NCBI RefSeq assembly: GCF_001682855.1
Contig: NZ_MAQW01000030.1
Location: 179,275-243,274, forward strand
Length of the DNA stretch: 64,000 nt
DNA from: Bacillus sp. FJAT-27264
GTDB lineage: Bacteria; Bacillota; Bacilli; Paenibacillales; Paenibacillaceae
Direction of reading: 5' to 3'
Position 1 is the stretch's first letter. Every line of letters begins with the position of its first letter. A model generated the notes under the pieces. It saw only the letters and a list, made by a program, of their open reading frames with translations, was not told the DNA's origin and ran no database searches. The position numbers and the translations under genes were made by a program. This document shows positions 60,864-64,000 of this stretch, piece after piece.

Positions 60864-61934
60864 TTAAAAAATGGAGAAGGAGTTCAGCATCTCGCGAAAG
60901 GACAGGCTGTATTGTCCTGGATCGAAGCTGGCGACCATATGGTCTCTGCCTTGCTTGCGTATGCTACTTCTCAACCTCTCATTATCCATTAGCTCCAGAG
61001 CTTCGGTGACCGCGGTGTCGATATCACCCAGTGGATAGAACTTGCCGGTCTGGTTATGCATGATAAAGGAACGGACACCGTCCGAATCCGTACTGAGCAC
61101 AGGGCAGGTACAACAGATGGCTTCAGCAACGGCATATCCGAAGCCTTCGGTAATCGACGTGGACAAGAGAAAGCCCCCGGAATTGACAATGGAGGAATAG
61201 TACACCGGCATGATCCCGTTGGGGATGTTGGCAAATACGTTGAGCCGATCTTTCAATCCCAGTAGTTGAAGCATTACGTCAAATTTTTCTTGTTCCCCAG
61301 CTCCGGCCAGGGTGGGGTCATGGAACATCCAGAGGTGCAGATTGGGCTTATGGCTCCGGAGGCAATAGGCGATCTCCAGATATTCGCGCCAATTTTTGTT
61401 ACTCTCCAGCCGACCGACCCAGGCAATGACCGGATCGGCCGGTGGATCATTTGGAATATGCTTGAAGGCGTTCACATCGACAAGGTTAGGAATGACAAAG
61501 CGCTGCATCCAAGGGCAGATTTGTATGAACAGCTCCAACAAATGATTTGTAGGTGGAAGCAGGATCGCATTGCAGAAGGACTGTAAAAAGGGAGCAGCAG
61601 CTGTAATCTGTTCCTCTGCTTCATTTCGTGTTCCCAATCCCTGCACCTCATAGATGAGGATGCCTTTGTAACCGAGCATGCGGAGCCGTTCCAAGAGGGC
61701 AAAGTTTGAAGTTACGATAATGGCATCATAATCATTGGATCGGATAACTTTGGAAATTTCTTCATCCGTGGAACCAATAAATGTCGGAAAGGCTGCTCCG
61801 TTATCCCCGCCCGATCCCGGCATGAGGTACAGCAGATGGCATTCAATCCCGCTCCGCTGCAAGCTCTCGCATCTCAAGTTGTTCAGTGTTTCGACCCCTC
61901 CGCTGGGTACATAAAACGTAAATAAAACCTTCAA
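60864..61934 (-). CDS. Family 4 glycosyltransferase (leftward)
   Basis: A 356-residue GT-B enzyme starting at TTG 61934, with AGGAGGGG 7 bases upstream. The N-terminus VLFTFYVPSGGVETLNNLR has the GGVE acceptor loop. The C-terminal half has VIAWVGRLESNKNWREYLE and the donor-binding TSITEGFGYAVAEAICCTCPVL. It is the only leftward gene of the glycosylation block. It may belong to the same pathway under separate control. Confidence 0.88.
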   Translation of the reverse strand: MKVLFTFYVPSGGVETLNNLRCESLQRSGIECHLLYLMPGSGGDNGAAFPTFIGSTDEEISKVIRSNDYDAIIVTSNFALLERLRMLGYKGILIYEVQGLGTRNEAEEQITAAAPFLQSFCNAILLPPTNHLLELFIQICPWMQRFVIPNLVDVNAFKHIPNDPPADPVIAWVGRLESNKNWREYLEIAYCLRSHKPNLHLWMFHDPTLAGAGEQEKFDVMLQLLGLKDRLNVFANIPNGIMPVYYSSIVNSGGFLLSTSITEGFGYAVAEAICCTCPVLSTDSDGVRSFIMHNQTGKFYPLGDIDTAVTEALELMDNERLRSSIRKQGRDHMVASFDPGQYSLSFREMLNSFSIF

Positions 61935-62144
61935 CGCTCACCCCTCCTGACTATTTTGCAACGGTAACGCCGGACCCATCTCGAAAACATAAGCTACTGT
62001 TTATAAGATACGCGGCTGTTCCCTGGCGTGTGACGGTGAAAGCCTGTAGTGCCAAATCCTTTCAGCATAGCCTGGCCGAATTAAAGCCATCCTAACGATT
62101 GTTACATTGGACACCCATTACATTTAGAGATGGAGGATGAATTC

Positions 62145-63152
62145 ATGTTGCGATCCAAAATCAGCATGTCCGTTTCCGCCGCACTGCTGCTTGGTATGGT
62201 CAGCCTTACCGGGTGTGGTGCCAACAACACGGCAGGAAACACGGTTCATACGAAAAGTGTCCGGGGAACACATGATGGGCGATTGAGCGTAAATTCGGTG
62301 CGTGGAGGGAACCAAATCCGCAACTACGACAAATTGGAAATCAGTCAGAAGCTGGCTGACCGTGTGGCCTCATTGCCGGAAGTCCGTTCCGCTAATGTCA
62401 TGCTTGTTGGCAAGACAGCGTATGTAGCTGTAACCCTTGACCGTTCGACTACCCGGCCGAATGCCTTGGGAACAGGTCATTACGGGACGCGTTCCACAAC
62501 AAATGGACTGGGGAACGGAATAACCAATGGCAGAACGAATGGCTATACTGACGGTGGCGTGTATGGTACCGGCAGAACAGGTCATTACGGGACGCGCTCC
62601 ACAACAAATGGACTGGGGAACGGAACAACGAATGGCTATACTGACGGTGGCATGTATGGTTCCGGCAGAACGGGTCTGGGTGGGAGTGCTTACAGTCCAG
62701 GGCTGGGTGCAAAAGGAACGTACAACCCTGGTCATGGAATAACAGGTACCGGTAACGGTGCGCTTGGCACAGGGCGGAACATGGCTGGCGTTGGCGGAAC
62801 AGGTGCAGGTGCAGGAGTAAACACTAATCGTGGTTACGGAATGCAAAGCACAGGTACAGGGACTTACAATGACCGTGGAATCACTGGTCTTGGCACTACG
62901 AACACAACAACACCAGCCAGAAACACTAAGCTTGAAGAAGATAATGTGACTCAGGCGATCAAGGATAAGATTGCCGCCGAGATCAAAAAGACCGCGCCGA
63001 ATATTGATGCCGTATATGTATCTGCCAATCCGGATTTCGTGGAGCGCTTTAACGTATATGCTGAAGAAGCGCGTGCCGGGCACCCGCTGAAGGGCTTTGC
63101 GGACGAATTCCGTACGATGGTAGAGCGCATTTTCCCAACCCGCAGTCACTAA
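62145..63152 (+). CDS. YhcN/YlaJ-like sporulation lipoprotein with Gly/Asn/Thr repeats
   Basis: A 335-residue lipoprotein. The signal peptide ends in the lipobox LTGC (Cys24). After it comes the YhcN-like half-domain ISQKLADRVASLPEVRSANV...YVAVTL. A low-complexity Gly/Asn/Thr/Tyr/Arg insert follows (about 110-265). The second half, DNVTQAIKDKIAAEIKKTAPNIDAVYVS with NPDF and GHPLKGF, completes the fold. YhcN family members sit in the spore inner membrane or forespore envelope. The insert makes this protein about twice the usual length. ATG 62145 follows GGAGG at 8 bases. Confidence 0.88.
   Translation: MLRSKISMSVSAALLLGMVSLTGCGANNTAGNTVHTKSVRGTHDGRLSVNSVRGGNQIRNYDKLEISQKLADRVASLPEVRSANVMLVGKTAYVAVTLDRSTTRPNALGTGHYGTRSTTNGLGNGITNGRTNGYTDGGVYGTGRTGHYGTRSTTNGLGNGTTNGYTDGGMYGSGRTGLGGSAYSPGLGAKGTYNPGHGITGTGNGALGTGRNMAGVGGTGAGAGVNTNRGYGMQSTGTGTYNDRGITGLGTTNTTTPARNTKLEEDNVTQAIKDKIAAEIKKTAPNIDAVYVSANPDFVERFNVYAEEARAGHPLKGFADEFRTMVERIFPTRSH
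62472..62670 (+). repeat. Two tandem repeats in the lipoprotein gene
   Basis: A 105-bp unit (62472-62576), coding GHYGTRSTTNGLGNG and a TNGYTDGGVYG part, is followed by a slightly shorter copy from 62577 with near-identical DNA. Confidence 0.85.
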
Positions 63153-63213
63153 CCCTTGGTTAGTATTTCTGGAGAACTCCCGAATTAATCGTCATTTTTA
63201 ACATGATCGGCAC

Positions 63214-63257
63214 AAAAAAAGCAGCAGCCCCGCCGAAGCGTGGGACTGCTGCTTTCT
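63214..63257. terminator. Terminator between the lipoprotein gene and nagA
   Basis: A GC-rich stem with small mismatches (63218-63230 with 63242-63255). An A-run on the left gives a U-run for leftward nagA; a short T-run lies on the right. Confidence 0.85.
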
Positions 63258-63261
63258 TCAT

Positions 63262-64000
63262 TTAACTTTGCCGCGGTTGCTTGCGGCCGCGAATCCATAC
63301 TTCTTGTAGTTGAAGCTTGTCGTCAAGCAGCAGGATATCCGCTTGCTTGCCGGCTTCCAGCGAGCCGATTTTCTGTTCGAGGCCCAGCGATACCGCCGGT
63401 GTAAAGCTGGCTGCACGGGAGGCTTCTTCCAGACTGATTCCGGCTTGCTGAATCAGGAATTGAAAACCGCGAATCATCGTAAGCGTGCTGCCGGCAAGAG
63501 CGACCGGATTATCACGGAGAGTGGCGATGCCATCTTTAACGGTGACCGGTAAATCACCAATTTTATATTCCCCGTCACTGAGTCCGGTCGCCGACATGGC
63601 ATCCGTGATCAGCAAGAGATTGCCGTCATTCTTCAACTGAGCGAGCAGGGCTACCATGGCGGGATGGACATGAATCCCGTCGGCAATGATTTCTCCGCGT
63701 ATGCGCTTGTCGGATAATACCGCACCCACCGTCCCTGGCTTGCGATGATGAAGCGGCGTCATCGCATTGAACGTGTGCACAGCCTGATTCAAGCCGGCGT
63801 CTGCGGCAGCAATGACTTCTTCATAGGTTGCGTCGGTATGACCGAGGGCGGCTGTGATCTTATGTTTGCGGAGCCAGCGGATGGCTTCGAGCGCACCTTC
63901 GCGCTCCGGTGCCAGGGTGACCTGGCGGATCATTCCGGGATAGGTATGTTCCCATTCTTCCAGCCAGTCGATGTTTGCCGGGACAATATGCTCCGGATTC
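63262..64000 (-). CDS. nagA: N-acetylglucosamine-6-phosphate deacetylase, C-terminal part (gene continues past window)
   Basis: The reading frame stays open through the right edge (EHIVPANIDWLEEWEHTYPGM precedes the first internal Met, at 63933), so only the last 245 residues are present. The enzyme removes acetate from GlcNAc-6-phosphate for glycolysis and wall recycling. Visible are TAALGHTDATYEEVIAA, the metal-site HTFNAMTPLHHRKPG, IADGIHVHP, the catalytic Asp in LLITDAM, and the C-terminal beta sandwich GSLEAGKQADILLLDD. This could feed UDP-GlcNAc metabolism used by the nearby glycosylation genes. Confidence 0.93.
   Translation of the reverse strand, partial: NPEHIVPANIDWLEEWEHTYPGMIRQVTLAPEREGALEAIRWLRKHKITAALGHTDATYEEVIAAADAGLNQAVHTFNAMTPLHHRKPGTVGAVLSDKRIRGEIIADGIHVHPAMVALLAQLKNDGNLLLITDAMSATGLSDGEYKIGDLPVTVKDGIATLRDNPVALAGSTLTMIRGFQFLIQQAGISLEEASRAASFTPAVSLGLEQKIGSLEAGKQADILLLDDKLQLQEVWIRGRKQPRQS

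Noticed and set aside
62370..63149. 259-codon minus-strand frame opposite the lipoprotein gene
   Set aside because: Its repeats are the antisense of the Gly/Asn/Thr insert. The plus-strand gene has a lipobox, a ribosome binding site and family motifs.
1..64000. Transposases, phage genes, restriction-modification or toxin-antitoxin systems, rRNA and tRNA
   Set aside because: I looked for their typical motifs and cloverleaf arms on both strands and found none that I could support.

Overview
The window looks like a chromosomal segment of a Paenibacillus species. The signs are roughly 50 percent GC, strong AGGAGG-type ribosome binding sites with ATG, GTG and TTG starts, two very large secreted proteins ending in three S-layer homology (SLH) domains, several endospore-type genes (YjcZ-like, YheC/YheD-like, CgeB-like, YhcN-like), and a variant purine riboswitch in front of an 8-oxoguanine deaminase-type gene, a pairing I recall only from Paenibacillaceae. 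No rRNA, tRNA, CRISPR array, insertion sequence or prophage was recognised.

Layout. 1-9.7 kb: the 3' part of an SLH-anchored carbohydrate-binding surface protein, a tiny YjcZ-like gene, an aminotransferase, a split-barrel flavin protein divergent from a MocR-type regulator, an AraC regulator and phosphoglycerate mutase. 9.7-17.2 kb: an intergenic stretch and a 2328-residue SLH-anchored glycoside hydrolase family 3 enzyme with reversed catalytic domain order. 17.2-31.2 kb: phosphatidylserine decarboxylase, a YheC/YheD-type ATP-grasp protein, a 1791-residue protein built from about 150 decapeptide repeats, three family 2 glycosyltransferases, a sugar-1-phosphate nucleotidyltransferase, an alcohol dehydrogenase, three small related helical proteins and a very basic small protein. 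31.2-49 kb: a GNAT acetyltransferase, the riboswitch-controlled deaminase, a DeoR regulator, an unknown enzyme with an MFS exporter, a sugar isomerase/oxidoreductase pair divergent from an LtaS-like enzyme and a membrane glycosyltransferase, and a hybrid histidine kinase with two response regulators. 49-61.9 kb: an ATPase, two CgeB-like glycosyltransferases, an Arg-tailed glycosyltransferase, a three-enzyme set for a UDP-activated 6-deoxy amino sugar, another epimerase and four more glycosyltransferases. The right edge holds a spore lipoprotein and the 3' part of nagA.

How it may work together. The 18-31 kb and 50-62 kb blocks look like two halves of a spore-surface glycosylation system. A giant repetitive scaffold protein, basic small proteins, glycosyltransferases with Arg-rich extensions and CgeB-like enzymes share unusual sequence features: Arg/Lys-rich tails and a periodic [YF]xxG tetrad motif. 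Several of these transcription units have candidate mother-cell sigma (sigma-K-like) promoters. This linkage is inference. The individual gene families and the motifs are visible in the sequence.
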